Source: an uncultured Erysipelotrichaceae bacterium (GTDB lineage: Bacteria; Bacillota_I; Bacilli_A; Erysipelotrichales; Erysipelotrichaceae). Taken from it: 38,434 nucleotides of DNA. Location of the stretch: the NCBI GenBank assembly GCA_902786245.1, contig CADABS010000026.1, positions 1-38,434 of the forward strand. The letters run 5' to 3'. Both the position numbers and the translations under genes were made by a program. Below are positions 24,839-31,526 of the stretch, in pieces. The number at the start of each line of letters is the position of its first letter. Positions within the stretch are counted from its first letter, which is position 1. A model generated the notes under the pieces. The model worked only from the letters and a program-made list of their open reading frames with translations. It was not told where the DNA came from and made no database searches.

Positions 24839-26152
24839 TTACATGTCTTTTTTCAGGCCGTCATACAGTGCCCGTACCGTCCGCTGATAATCCGTTTCCG
24901 GCACCGCAACAATGACGATCAGTTCACCGAAGCTCGCGTCAACCATACGGATGGAAATATCCGCATCGGCGATCACCTGCAGAATACGCGCTGCCGCACC
25001 GGTATTGGAAATACCCTCACCGACGACCGCAATCAGGGCAATGCCGTCTTCAATAAAGATTCTGTCCGGATGCAGTTCATCATCGATTTCCTTCAGGATC
25101 TCATCCCGGCAGTGATCCAGCTGCGGGGTGGAAACCAGTACCGACATCGTTTCCATGGACGTCGGCATATGTTCAAATGATACGCCGTGCTCCGCAATGA
25201 TCCGCAGCACCGAAGCACCGAAGCCGATTTCCACGTTCATCATGACCTTTTCGATCTGCAGATTGGAGAATCCCGTCTTTCCGGCAATACCGGAAATACC
25301 GCGCTTCTTGACATGGTCCGGCATGCCCGAAACGATCCAGGTACCATGGGCAGACGGATCAGATGAATTGCAGATATGGATCGGAATACCTGCCGTACGG
25401 ACCGGCAGAACCGTATCTTCATGCATGACAGAAGCACCCATATAGGAAAGTTCACGCAGTTCCCGGTAGCTGATCCATTCCATCGTCTTGGCTTCCGGAA
25501 TGACTCTGGGATCCGCTGTCAGAAGACCGTTGACATCTGTCCAGTTCTCATAGACATCCGCTTTGACTGCTCTTGCGGCAATCGCACCCGTCACATCCGA
25601 GCCGCCCCGGCTGAACGTACAGATCTCATCTCTGCCGATGCCGCCGTAGAAGCCCGGAATGACCGCATGTTCCGCTCTGCGCATTGCCCGGCGCAGCACG
25701 GGATATGTCGCGGCTTCATCGAAGCGCCGCCTGGAATCAAAGAAAATGGTATTTGCCGCATCGATCATCGGCCAGCCGAGATATGCCGAAATCACCTTGG
25801 CATTGAGATATTCCCCTCTGCTTGCCAGATAATCCCGGGAAGGCTTTTCTTCGATCCTGGCAATGATCATTTCAAACTCCCGGTCCAGATCCAGTTCAAT
25901 ATCCAGATCTGCAGCGATCTGTTCAAACCGTTCCTGTACCAACCGCAGCGCCGGCATATAATCCCTGCCGTTTTCCGCCGCCTCATATACCTGATACAGA
26001 AGATCCGTGACTTTGATATCTTCACCGAACCGTTTGCCCGGTGCCGATACGACCATATACTTCCGTTCGGGATTGTCTCTGAGTATGTTTACGGCATTGC
26101 GGATCGCATCCGCATCTGCCAGGGAGGTGCCGCCGAATTTTGCAACGATCAT
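24839..26152 (-). CDS. lysC: Aspartate kinase
   Basis: The 437-aa protein is aspartokinase (EC 2.7.2.4), the first step from aspartate to lysine, threonine and methionine. The kinase domain starts MIVAKFGGTSLADA, with the KFGGTS nucleotide-binding motif at residues 5-10. The C-terminal third (about 295-437) holds two ACT-type domains, including GEGISNTGAAARILQVIADA, which normally bind lysine or threonine for feedback inhibition. The start at 26152 is supported by GAGGAAACAATT directly upstream and by alignment of KFGGTS; ATG 26182 would add ten unusual residues. It is divergent from the lysA operon and not preceded by a riboswitch of its own. Confidence 0.95.
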   Translation of the reverse strand: MIVAKFGGTSLADADAIRNAVNILRDNPERKYMVVSAPGKRFGEDIKVTDLLYQVYEAAENGRDYMPALRLVQERFEQIAADLDIELDLDREFEMIIARIEEKPSRDYLASRGEYLNAKVISAYLGWPMIDAANTIFFDSRRRFDEAATYPVLRRAMRRAEHAVIPGFYGGIGRDEICTFSRGGSDVTGAIAARAVKADVYENWTDVNGLLTADPRVIPEAKTMEWISYRELRELSYMGASVMHEDTVLPVRTAGIPIHICNSSDPSAHGTWIVSGMPDHVKKRGISGIAGKTGFSNLQIEKVMMNVEIGFGASVLRIIAEHGVSFEHMPTSMETMSVLVSTPQLDHCRDEILKEIDDELHPDRIFIEDGIALIAVVGEGISNTGAAARILQVIADADISIRMVDASFGELIVIVAVPETDYQRTVRALYDGLKKDM

Positions 26153-26198
26153 AATTGTTTCCTCGGTTTCTGTAAGAGGCATTCAGTGCCTGCGACTG

Positions 26199-26204
26199 AT
26201 TATA
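26199..26204 (-). promoter_or_regulatory. -10 box of lysC
   Basis: TATAAT on the minus strand, giving a leader of about 40 nt before ATG 26152. The -35 region is weak. The leader is too short for a riboswitch. Confidence 0.5.
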
Positions 26205-26248
26205 ACGTAAAATCCGGAATATGCACCTGCTAAATGCATGTATTTTCA

Positions 26249-26277
26249 TTGAAATGCAGGAAATCAGATGGTATCAT
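26249..26277 (+). promoter_or_regulatory. Promoter of the lysA-dapA-dapB-ddh operon
   Basis: TTGAAA (26249-26254) and TATCAT (26272-26277) with a 17-bp spacer. The predicted start site is about 26284, just before the riboswitch P1 helix. Confidence 0.75.
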
Positions 26278-26286
26278 ACTCAACAT

Positions 26287-26441
26287 AGATAGAGGTGCGG
26301 ATGCGACGAAGTCAGACAGAGCCGGCAGGCGATCGATGTCTGGTTTCAGCAATTCCGCCGAACTGGGAAACAGGGCGCTGGTTCCCGGTGGGCTGACGGA
26401 GAATATCCTTCAGACTGTCTACTGATGTAGGAGTGCTATCT
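26287..26441 (+). promoter_or_regulatory. Lysine riboswitch (L box) aptamer
   Basis: The segment opens AGATAGAGGTGCGG and closes GGAGTGCTATCT, so AGATAG (26287-26292) pairs with CTATCT (26436-26441) as helix P1. In between are the conserved AGAGGTGCG junction, a GCCGAACTGGG block and a CTGTCTACTGATG stretch, as in the Bacillus lysC leader. The motif belongs to the lysine riboswitch class. It sits 64 nt upstream of lysA and is followed by an intrinsic terminator, so lysine binding should shut off lysA-dapA-dapB-ddh. Recognised by eye from sequence blocks, not by covariance search. Confidence 0.92.
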
Positions 26442-26456
26442 GTGGGTGATTTGTAT

Positions 26457-26485
26457 ATGCCGGCAGATAACATGCCGGCATTTTT
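26457..26485 (+). terminator. Riboswitch-controlled terminator
   Basis: A perfect 9-bp stem ATGCCGGCA/TGCCGGCAT (26457-26465 with 26473-26481), 7-nt loop, then TTTTT. The 3' P1 strand TATCTG (26437-26442) is exactly complementary to CAGATA (26464-26469) at the terminator loop, giving a simple antiterminator that excludes both P1 and the terminator. Confidence 0.88.
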
Positions 26486-26505
26486 CGTCACAGGAGGAAA
26501 CAGCG

Positions 26506-27756
26506 ATGTTGAAAATCGGCGGCGTATCCCTCGGGGATCTTCAGAAACAGTACGGAACACCCCTGTATGTATACGATGAAACAAAACTGCGCAGCAGACT
26601 GCAGGAATTCACGGAAAACTTCCGCAGCGATTTATTTGATACATGCGTCATCTATGCATCCAAGGCATTCAACTGCAAAGCGATGATCCGGCTCGTATCG
26701 GAATACGGATGCGGCCTGGATGTCGTCTCCGGCGGAGAGATGTATACCGCCCTGAAAGCAGGCTTCAATCCGGCAAAGATCTATTTTCACGGAAATAACA
26801 AAACACCGGAAGAAATATCCATGGCCATTGCCAACGGCATCGGCACGATCATTCTCGACAATGAAATGGAAGCGGATGAACTCATCCGCCAGATGGAAAA
26901 AACGGATTCTTCCGTCAATGTCTATCTGCGCATCAATCCCGGCATCGAAGCACATACGCATCAGTATATCGTCACTGCCCATGTCGACAGTAAATTCGGT
27001 TTCTCCCTGCTCGATGAAAAAACGATCGCGGATACTGTGCAGAGACTCACCGCCACAGAAAAAATCAATGTCTGCGGCCTGCATGCCCATATCGGATCGC
27101 AGATCTTCGATAAACAGGCATATGCCGAACTGATCCGTAAAATGTTCCGCACCGCCGTGCATTTCAACAATGATTACGGCATGCATATCACCGACATCAA
27201 CCTGGGCGGCGGCTTTGCGGCATATTACACCGATGAAGACCATCCGGTTCCCGTACAGGAAGTATGTGAAACGATCCTGCAGACATGCGCGGAAGAAAAC
27301 ACAGAAAACATGATCCGCAGAGTACTGATCGAGCCGGGACGCAGTATCGTCGCGGAAGCAGGCTATACGCTGTATACCGTCGGCTATCTCAAGAAGACGC
27401 CCAACCGCCATTACGCATTTGTCGATGGAGGCATGTCCGATAATATCCGCCCTGCCCTGTATCAGGCAAAATACAGCGCTGTCATCGCCGGAAAAGAAGA
27501 TCTTGCCCCGAAAGAAACCTATACCATTGCCGGCAAATGCTGCGAATCCGGAGACATTCTGATCGATTCCATCGATCTGCCGGAAATCGAAACCGGCGAT
27601 ATTCTGGCAATGAAAACAACCGGTGCCTACGGCTATTCCATGGCATCCCGGTACAACAAGCTCCCGTTCGCAGGTGTTGTATTCGCAAAAGACGGCACCA
27701 GCCGGGAAGTCATCGCAAGAGAAACATACGATCACATGATCGCACTGGAAAAATAG
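26506..27756 (+). CDS. lysA: Diaminopimelate decarboxylase
   Basis: The 416-aa protein converts meso-diaminopimelate to L-lysine (EC 4.1.1.20). It is a fold III PLP enzyme: the Schiff-base lysine is in IYASKAFNCKA near residue 50, followed by GLDVVSGGE, HAHIGSQI, the EPGRSIVAEAG phosphate-binding motif and the CCESGD active-site cysteine loop contributed across the dimer. The start is fixed by AGGAGG 9 nt upstream; an upstream in-frame reading would run through the terminator. It is the first gene of the riboswitch-controlled operon, unusual in that the last pathway step comes first. dapA follows after 17 bp. Confidence 0.96.
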   Translation: MLKIGGVSLGDLQKQYGTPLYVYDETKLRSRLQEFTENFRSDLFDTCVIYASKAFNCKAMIRLVSEYGCGLDVVSGGEMYTALKAGFNPAKIYFHGNNKTPEEISMAIANGIGTIILDNEMEADELIRQMEKTDSSVNVYLRINPGIEAHTHQYIVTAHVDSKFGFSLLDEKTIADTVQRLTATEKINVCGLHAHIGSQIFDKQAYAELIRKMFRTAVHFNNDYGMHITDINLGGGFAAYYTDEDHPVPVQEVCETILQTCAEENTENMIRRVLIEPGRSIVAEAGYTLYTVGYLKKTPNRHYAFVDGGMSDNIRPALYQAKYSAVIAGKEDLAPKETYTIAGKCCESGDILIDSIDLPEIETGDILAMKTTGAYGYSMASRYNKLPFAGVVFAKDGTSREVIARETYDHMIALEK

Positions 27757-27773
27757 CAGGAGGAAGGAAAGCC

Positions 27774-28649
27774 ATGCTGAAAGGATCTATCGTTGCACTC
27801 ATCACCCCCTTCCATGAAGACGGAAGTGTCAATTTCGAAAAACTCGGAGAGCTCCTGGAATGGCACATCGCCAATTCCACCGACGGCATTCTGGTGCTCG
27901 GCACGACCGGTGAAAGCACGACAATGAGCCATGAAGAAGATGACGCCGTTGTCGAATTCACCCTGAAGACCGTCAATCACCGTGTACCTGTCATTGCCGG
28001 ATCCGGTTCCAATGACACAAAAACCATGCTCGAAAAATCAAAGAAATACGCTGCCATGGGTGTCGATGCCCTGCTGGTCATCACCCCGTATTACAACAAG
28101 GCAAACGAAGAAGGCATGATCCGCCATTTCACGACCGTCGCGGACAATGTGGACAAGCCCCTCATTCTCTATAACGTACCAGGCAGAACCGGATGCTCCA
28201 TCAGCGTCAGCGCAGTTGAAAAGCTCTCGAAGCATCCCAATATCATCGGTATCAAAGAAGCTTCCGGCAATATCAGCTATGCCGTCAGCGTATCCCGCTA
28301 TGTCAATGAGAACTTTGCCATGTACTCCGGCAATGACGACATGATCGTTCCGATCCTTGCCCTGGGCGGCTCCGGCGTTATCTCCGTCTTTGCCAATACA
28401 AACCCGAAAGAAGCACATGACCTTGTTCAGAACTGGTTTGACGGAAACCAGAAAGAAGCCCTGGCAATCCAGCAGAAATATCTGGATTACATTCATGCGC
28501 TGTTCTGCGAAGTCAACCCGATCCCGGTCAAAGAAGCACTGAACCAGATGGGAAAAGAGGTCGGCGGATACAGACTGCCTCTGTATGAAATGGCAGAAAA
28601 CAACAAAAAACATCTGATCGAAGAAATGAAGAAAGCAGGCATTCTATGA
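27774..28649 (+). CDS. dapA: 4-hydroxy-tetrahydrodipicolinate synthase
   Basis: The 291-aa TIM-barrel protein condenses pyruvate with aspartate semialdehyde (EC 4.3.3.7). ALITPF opens the barrel, GTTGES follows, LYNVPGRT carries the catalytic Tyr, and GIKEASGN carries the pyruvate Schiff-base lysine. Length is standard for the family. The ATG is preceded by AGGAGGAAGG. A longer in-frame reading from 27537 lies wholly inside lysA and is rejected. Its stop overlaps the dapB start (ATGA), so these two are translationally coupled. The aspartate-semialdehyde dehydrogenase needed to supply its substrate is not in the window. Confidence 0.96.
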   Translation: MLKGSIVALITPFHEDGSVNFEKLGELLEWHIANSTDGILVLGTTGESTTMSHEEDDAVVEFTLKTVNHRVPVIAGSGSNDTKTMLEKSKKYAAMGVDALLVITPYYNKANEEGMIRHFTTVADNVDKPLILYNVPGRTGCSISVSAVEKLSKHPNIIGIKEASGNISYAVSVSRYVNENFAMYSGNDDMIVPILALGGSGVISVFANTNPKEAHDLVQNWFDGNQKEALAIQQKYLDYIHALFCEVNPIPVKEALNQMGKEVGGYRLPLYEMAENNKKHLIEEMKKAGIL

Positions 28650-29350
28650 AAATCATCATCGGTGGAAAAGGAAAAATGGGCGTTCTGCTGGCAAAGTCCT
28701 TTGAAGAAGCCGGCCATCAGGTCTTAGGTATGTTCGATGCATACAATCTCGATGAACTGACAGACGGTGCCGACATGATCGTCGATTTCTCCCACCGCGA
28801 CAACCTCGGATGGATCATCGATTATGTAAACAGAAACAACTGTGCACTCGTCTACGGTACGACCGGACTCAGCGATGAACAGAAGGAACAGCTCAATCTT
28901 CTGTCTCAGAATCATCCGGTATTCTTCAGTGCCAATTTCTCCTATGGCGTTGCGGTACTGCAGGAACTGATCAGAACCGCCGCTCCCTTACTGAAAGATA
29001 CCTTTGATATCGAAGTGACTGAAACACATCACAACCAGAAACAGGACGCACCCAGCGGCACTGCCAAAGCGATCATCGATATTCTCAACCCCGACGGAGA
29101 ATTCAAAGAAGTATTCGGCAGAAGCGGCATGACCGGTGCCAGACAGAAGGAAATCGGCATCCATTCGCTCCGGGGCGGCACAGAAGCAGGTGAGCATACG
29201 GTTCACTTCTTCGGAAACAGCGAGCATATTTCCATTACGCATCATGCGGACAACAGACAGATCTTTGTCAATGGCGCTGTGCGGGCAGCGGAATATCTTT
29301 CGTCAAAACCTGCCGGCATGTATACCATGCAGGATCTTCTGTTCAGATAG
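28646..29350 (+). CDS. dapB: 4-hydroxy-tetrahydrodipicolinate reductase
   Basis: The 234-aa protein reduces the DapA product to tetrahydrodipicolinate (EC 1.17.1.8). The N-terminal GGKGKMG is the NAD(P)-binding loop. The substrate-binding motif ETHHNQKQDAPSGTAKA contains the conserved HH and the DAPSGTA stretch. It is shorter than the ~270-aa enzymes of enterobacteria, as in many anaerobic Firmicutes, with no motif missing. Its start overlaps dapA by 4 nt. It is followed 16 bp later by ddh. Confidence 0.95.
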   Translation: MKIIIGGKGKMGVLLAKSFEEAGHQVLGMFDAYNLDELTDGADMIVDFSHRDNLGWIIDYVNRNNCALVYGTTGLSDEQKEQLNLLSQNHPVFFSANFSYGVAVLQELIRTAAPLLKDTFDIEVTETHHNQKQDAPSGTAKAIIDILNPDGEFKEVFGRSGMTGARQKEIGIHSLRGGTEAGEHTVHFFGNSEHISITHHADNRQIFVNGAVRAAEYLSSKPAGMYTMQDLLFR

Positions 29351-29366
29351 AAAAGAGGGATAGAAC

Positions 29367-30353
29367 ATGAAAACAAGAATCGGCATCCTGGGCTACGGCA
29401 ACCTCGGCCGCGGAATTGAATTCGCAGTACGGGAAACATCCGACATGGAACTCACCGCGGTATTTACCAGACGCGATCCTTCCACCGTAACGATTCAGAC
29501 AGAAAACGTTCCCGTTCTGCCGGTCAGTGAACTCCTGAACTGGACAGACAGGATCGATGTCCTGATGCTGTGCGGCGGCAGCGCTACGGACCTGCCTGTA
29601 CAGACTCCGGAATACGCAAAGTATTTCAATGTCATCGACAGCTTTGATACACATGCCAATATTCCCCAGCACTTCGCGGCAGTCGACGCTAGCGCAAAGG
29701 AAAACAATAAGACAGCCATGATTTCCGTCGGCTGGGATCCGGGACTGTTCTCCCTGATGAGAGCCTATACATCCGCCATCCTGCCCAACGGCAACGACTA
29801 TACATTCTGGGGCAAAGGTGTATCCCAGGGGCATTCCGACGCAATCAGAAGAATTGAAGGCGTTGCCAATGCAAAGCAGTACACTGTACCGGTCGACAGC
29901 GCTCTGACCGCCGTCAGAAACGGAGAGAATCCCGAACTCACCACAAGACAGAAACACACCCGTGAATGCTTCGTCGTTCTCAAGGAAGGCGCAGATCCGG
30001 CAAAAGTCGAAAAAGAAATCATCGAGATGCCCAATTACTTCGCGGATTATGACACAACCGTCAACTTCATTTCCGCAGAGGAATTTGCCGCAAATCACAG
30101 CGGCCTGAACCACGGCGGCTTCGTATTCCGCTCCGGTTCCACCGGTGCAGACCATGAACACAACCATGTCATTGAATTCTCGCTGAAGCTCGACTCCAAC
30201 CCTGAATTCACCACCAGTGTCATGATTGCCTATGCAAGAGCCGTAAAGCGTCTTGCGGACAGAGGCGATTTCGGCTGTAAGACAGTCTTCGATATTCCGC
30301 CTGTGCTTCTGAGCGAACTGACACCGGAAGAAATGCGCAGCCACCTGCTGTAA
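29367..30353 (+). CDS. ddh: meso-Diaminopimelate D-dehydrogenase
   Basis: The 328-aa protein makes meso-diaminopimelate from tetrahydrodipicolinate in one step with ammonia and NADPH (EC 1.4.1.16). The N-terminal GILGYGNLGRGIE is the Rossmann loop. SVGWDPGLFSLMR, GVSQGHSDAIRRIEGV and NHGGFVFRSG are signature regions of this family. Its presence in the operon means the cell uses the dehydrogenase branch, with no succinylase or acetylase dap genes nearby. GAGGGAT lies 6 nt before the ATG. It is the last gene of the operon and is followed by a strong terminator. Confidence 0.96.
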   Translation: MKTRIGILGYGNLGRGIEFAVRETSDMELTAVFTRRDPSTVTIQTENVPVLPVSELLNWTDRIDVLMLCGGSATDLPVQTPEYAKYFNVIDSFDTHANIPQHFAAVDASAKENNKTAMISVGWDPGLFSLMRAYTSAILPNGNDYTFWGKGVSQGHSDAIRRIEGVANAKQYTVPVDSALTAVRNGENPELTTRQKHTRECFVVLKEGADPAKVEKEIIEMPNYFADYDTTVNFISAEEFAANHSGLNHGGFVFRSGSTGADHEHNHVIEFSLKLDSNPEFTTSVMIAYARAVKRLADRGDFGCKTVFDIPPVLLSELTPEEMRSHLL

Positions 30354-30357
30354 TCCG

Positions 30358-30378
30358 AACGCCTGCAAAGGCGTTTTT
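30358..30378 (+). terminator. Intrinsic terminator of the lysine operon
   Basis: AACGCCT/AGGCGTT stem (30358-30364 with 30369-30375), GCAA loop, T-tract to 30378. Confidence 0.9.
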
Positions 30379-30416
30379 CTTATCTCTGCTTTCATCCCGC
30401 AAAGCTGAAACCGGTA

Positions 30417-30445
30417 TTGTTTTCTGCAGAAATCTCGCATATAAT
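30417..30445 (+). promoter_or_regulatory. Promoter of tRNA-Thr
   Basis: TTGTTT (30417-30422) and TATAAT (30440-30445) with a 17-bp spacer; the expected start is ~7 nt before the mature tRNA 5' end. Confidence 0.8.
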
Positions 30446-30459
30446 ATAAAGGCTTCAGC

Positions 30460-30532
30460 GCCGACTTAGCTCAGCTGGTAGAGCAATTCATTCGTAATGA
30501 ATAGGTCGTAGGTTCAAGTCCTATAGTCGGCA
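30460..30532 (+). tRNA. tRNA-Thr (anticodon CGT)
   Basis: The full cloverleaf is readable: acceptor GCCGACT/AGTCGGC, D-stem GCTC/GAGC, anticodon stem ATTCA/TGAAT with loop TTCGTAA (anticodon CGT, reads ACG), T-stem GTAGG/CCTAT with TTCAAGT loop, and discriminator A at 30532. CCA is not encoded. A promoter and terminator flank it, so it is a single-gene unit. The 3' half is a common integrase target. Confidence 0.96.
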
Positions 30533-30540
30533 TCGTCAAA

Positions 30541-30563
30541 AGCCCTTGAAACAGGGCTTTTTT
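30541..30563 (+). terminator. Intrinsic terminator of tRNA-Thr
   Basis: AGCCCT/AGGGCT stem (30541-30546 with 30553-30558), 6-nt loop, then five T. Confidence 0.9.
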
Positions 30564-30603
30564 CATATCCTATACATGCATGGAATCTTTAAGCCTTGGC
30601 AAA

Positions 30604-30654
30604 TTGTCACACTTTTGTCACACCTAGGCTTATTTTTTTCTGATTTTGTCACAC
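30604..30654 (+). repeat. Three direct TTGTCACAC repeats downstream of tRNA-Thr
   Basis: The 9-mer TTGTCACAC occurs at 30604-30612, 30615-30623 and 30646-30654, in the same orientation in an AT-rich stretch starting ~40 bp after the tRNA terminator. Spacings are 11 and 31 bp, so two copies are about one helical turn apart and all three could be on a similar face. Arm-type binding sites of tyrosine integrases look like this. No integrase gene is in the window, so this would be a leftover. Confidence 0.7.
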
Positions 30655-30746
30655 TCAAAGCGGTTTGTCCGCCTTTACCGCTATATATTTTTTCTAACCC
30701 CATTCCCCGGTCTGCCGGGCTGTCCGCACCATTCCGAACAGGGGGG

Positions 30747-30881
30747 CTAACTCAGCAAGCCCAAGGGCAAACCATCGCTTTCCAATATCTCTGTGATAAA
30801 TGTTTCTAACAGATCGAATGTCTCTTGCTCCGTCAACCCGGCACGAATAAACAACTCCATAATCCTTTCTAACGTGTCCAT
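30747..30881 (-). CDS. Small acidic protein, 44 aa, unknown
   Basis: A 44-codon ORF starts at ATG 30881 with AAGGGAG 7-9 nt upstream and ends with TAG. The predicted product starts MDTLERIMELFIRAGLTEQE and continues with an acidic, heptad-like helical segment rich in Leu, Ile, Phe and Glu. That looks like a genuine small helical protein rather than random translation. A different-frame ORF on the same strand (30694-30918) is less protein-like. I do not recognise the family. It lies in the tRNA-adjacent scar region and may be cargo of a lost integrative element. Confidence 0.5.
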   Translation of the reverse strand: MDTLERIMELFIRAGLTEQETFDLLETFITEILESDGLPLGLLS

Positions 30882-30939
30882 GTTCTAATCTCCCTTCATA
30901 CTTACATACGCAAACCATACTTCTGGAGTGACAGCTGCT

Positions 30940-30970
30940 TTATCTGTACTGTATCTGACAGAACAGATAA
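30940..30970. repeat. Inverted repeat upstream of the small ORF
   Basis: TTATCTGT (30940-30947) and ACAGATAA (30963-30970) are perfect 8-bp arms with a 15-nt spacer. There is no T-tract. It could be an operator or recombination site for the small ORF region; nothing decides between these. Confidence 0.4.
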
Positions 30971-31019
30971 CATGATAAGACAATATATACAAAACCAATA
31001 AGCGGCTAACCCCTCCTAA

Positions 31020-31121
31020 GTCTTTCAGACTCTAGAAGAGGGTCTGCGCCGCATTTTGAATCAATATGAAGGAGTACGGATTATTGACCTGGCACAATGG
31101 CTGGCAGACAGCAAGCTGTAA
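31020..31121 (+). pseudogene. Remnant of a protein C-terminus (33 codons)
   Basis: After a TAA at 31017-31019, the frame from 31020 runs open to a TAA at 31119-31121 and encodes a protein-like tail including RILNQYEGVRIIDLAQWLADS. It has no start codon or ribosome binding site and nothing matches in frame upstream, so it looks like the 3' end of a gene whose body was deleted. The parent family is not identified. Another short frame here (starting at ATG 31068) is not convincing. Confidence 0.4.
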
Positions 31122-31178
31122 ATGCTGCTGAAAGGATTATTTGCGGAACAGAGTTTTAGCCTTCATTCCGACAGCCGA

Positions 31179-31206
31179 TAAAAAAGCACTGATAGTTTTC
31201 AGCGCT
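31179..31206 (-). terminator. Intrinsic terminator overlapping the small-protein stop
   Basis: AGCGCTGA/TCAGTGCT (minus strand; 31199-31206 with 31185-31192), 6-nt loop, then TTTTTT. The TGA stop of the upstream gene (31199-31201) is part of the 5' stem arm. Confidence 0.82.
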
Positions 31207-31444
31207 TCTTTCTGTATTCACTCTCAATCAGATATCTGGCCTGTTCCAGATCTTCTTTTTTCACAAATACCTCATAGCTGTTATCAGAAGAATCATAGCC
31301 GACATTCCACATCTTCTGCCGCAGCGATGTCTGCGGTGTCCTGGTTTTAGTGGAACAGTGAATTTCATGTGCCTTCAAAATATCCAGCGCATTCATGAAA
31401 TAATCGTAATCCGGTGTTTCCAGCAGTAAAACGCGATTGAACAT
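31199..31444 (-). CDS. Small DUF2007-like protein
   Basis: An 81-aa protein from ATG 31444 (83 aa if TTG 31450 is used). The layout, beta-strand FNRVLLLETPDY, helix with ALDILKAHEI and a C-terminal VFVKKEDLEQARYLIE, resembles the DUF2007 putative signal-transducing domain, where a small ferredoxin-like fold ends in a V-x-x-x-DLEQA helix. Function is unknown. AGGAGG lies 11 nt before ATG and 5 nt before TTG, so the start is undecided. It follows the MdoB-like gene by about 76 bp on the same strand and ends in a strong terminator. Confidence 0.68.
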   Translation of the reverse strand: MFNRVLLLETPDYDYFMNALDILKAHEIHCSTKTRTPQTSLRQKMWNVGYDSSDNSYEVFVKKEDLEQARYLIESEYRKKR

Positions 31445-31498
31445 AAGCAATGTTTCCTCCTTCCATAATCATTTATCCGCCATAGAAGATTTCCTTTC

Positions 31499-31517
31499 AC
31501 AGATCCCGGTGATCTGT
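31499..31517. repeat. Inverted repeat between MdoB-like and DUF2007-like genes
   Basis: ACAGATC (31499-31505) and GATCTGT (31511-31517) with a 5-nt loop. No T-tract follows in either direction, so it is more likely an RNA processing hairpin or operator than a terminator. Confidence 0.4.
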
Positions 31518-31526
31518 CACACGGCA

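Noticed and set aside
26007-26233. Short frames opposite lysC near its start
   Set aside because: Shadow frames of aspartokinase without ribosome binding sites.
27537-27773. N-terminal extension of dapA from an upstream start
   Set aside because: It lies wholly inside lysA in another frame; AGGAGG before ATG 27774 and the standard DapA length fix the start.
30546-30809. Plus-strand 87-codon frame after tRNA-Thr
   Set aside because: Begins inside the tRNA terminator, has no ribosome binding site, and runs across the repeats; likely chance.
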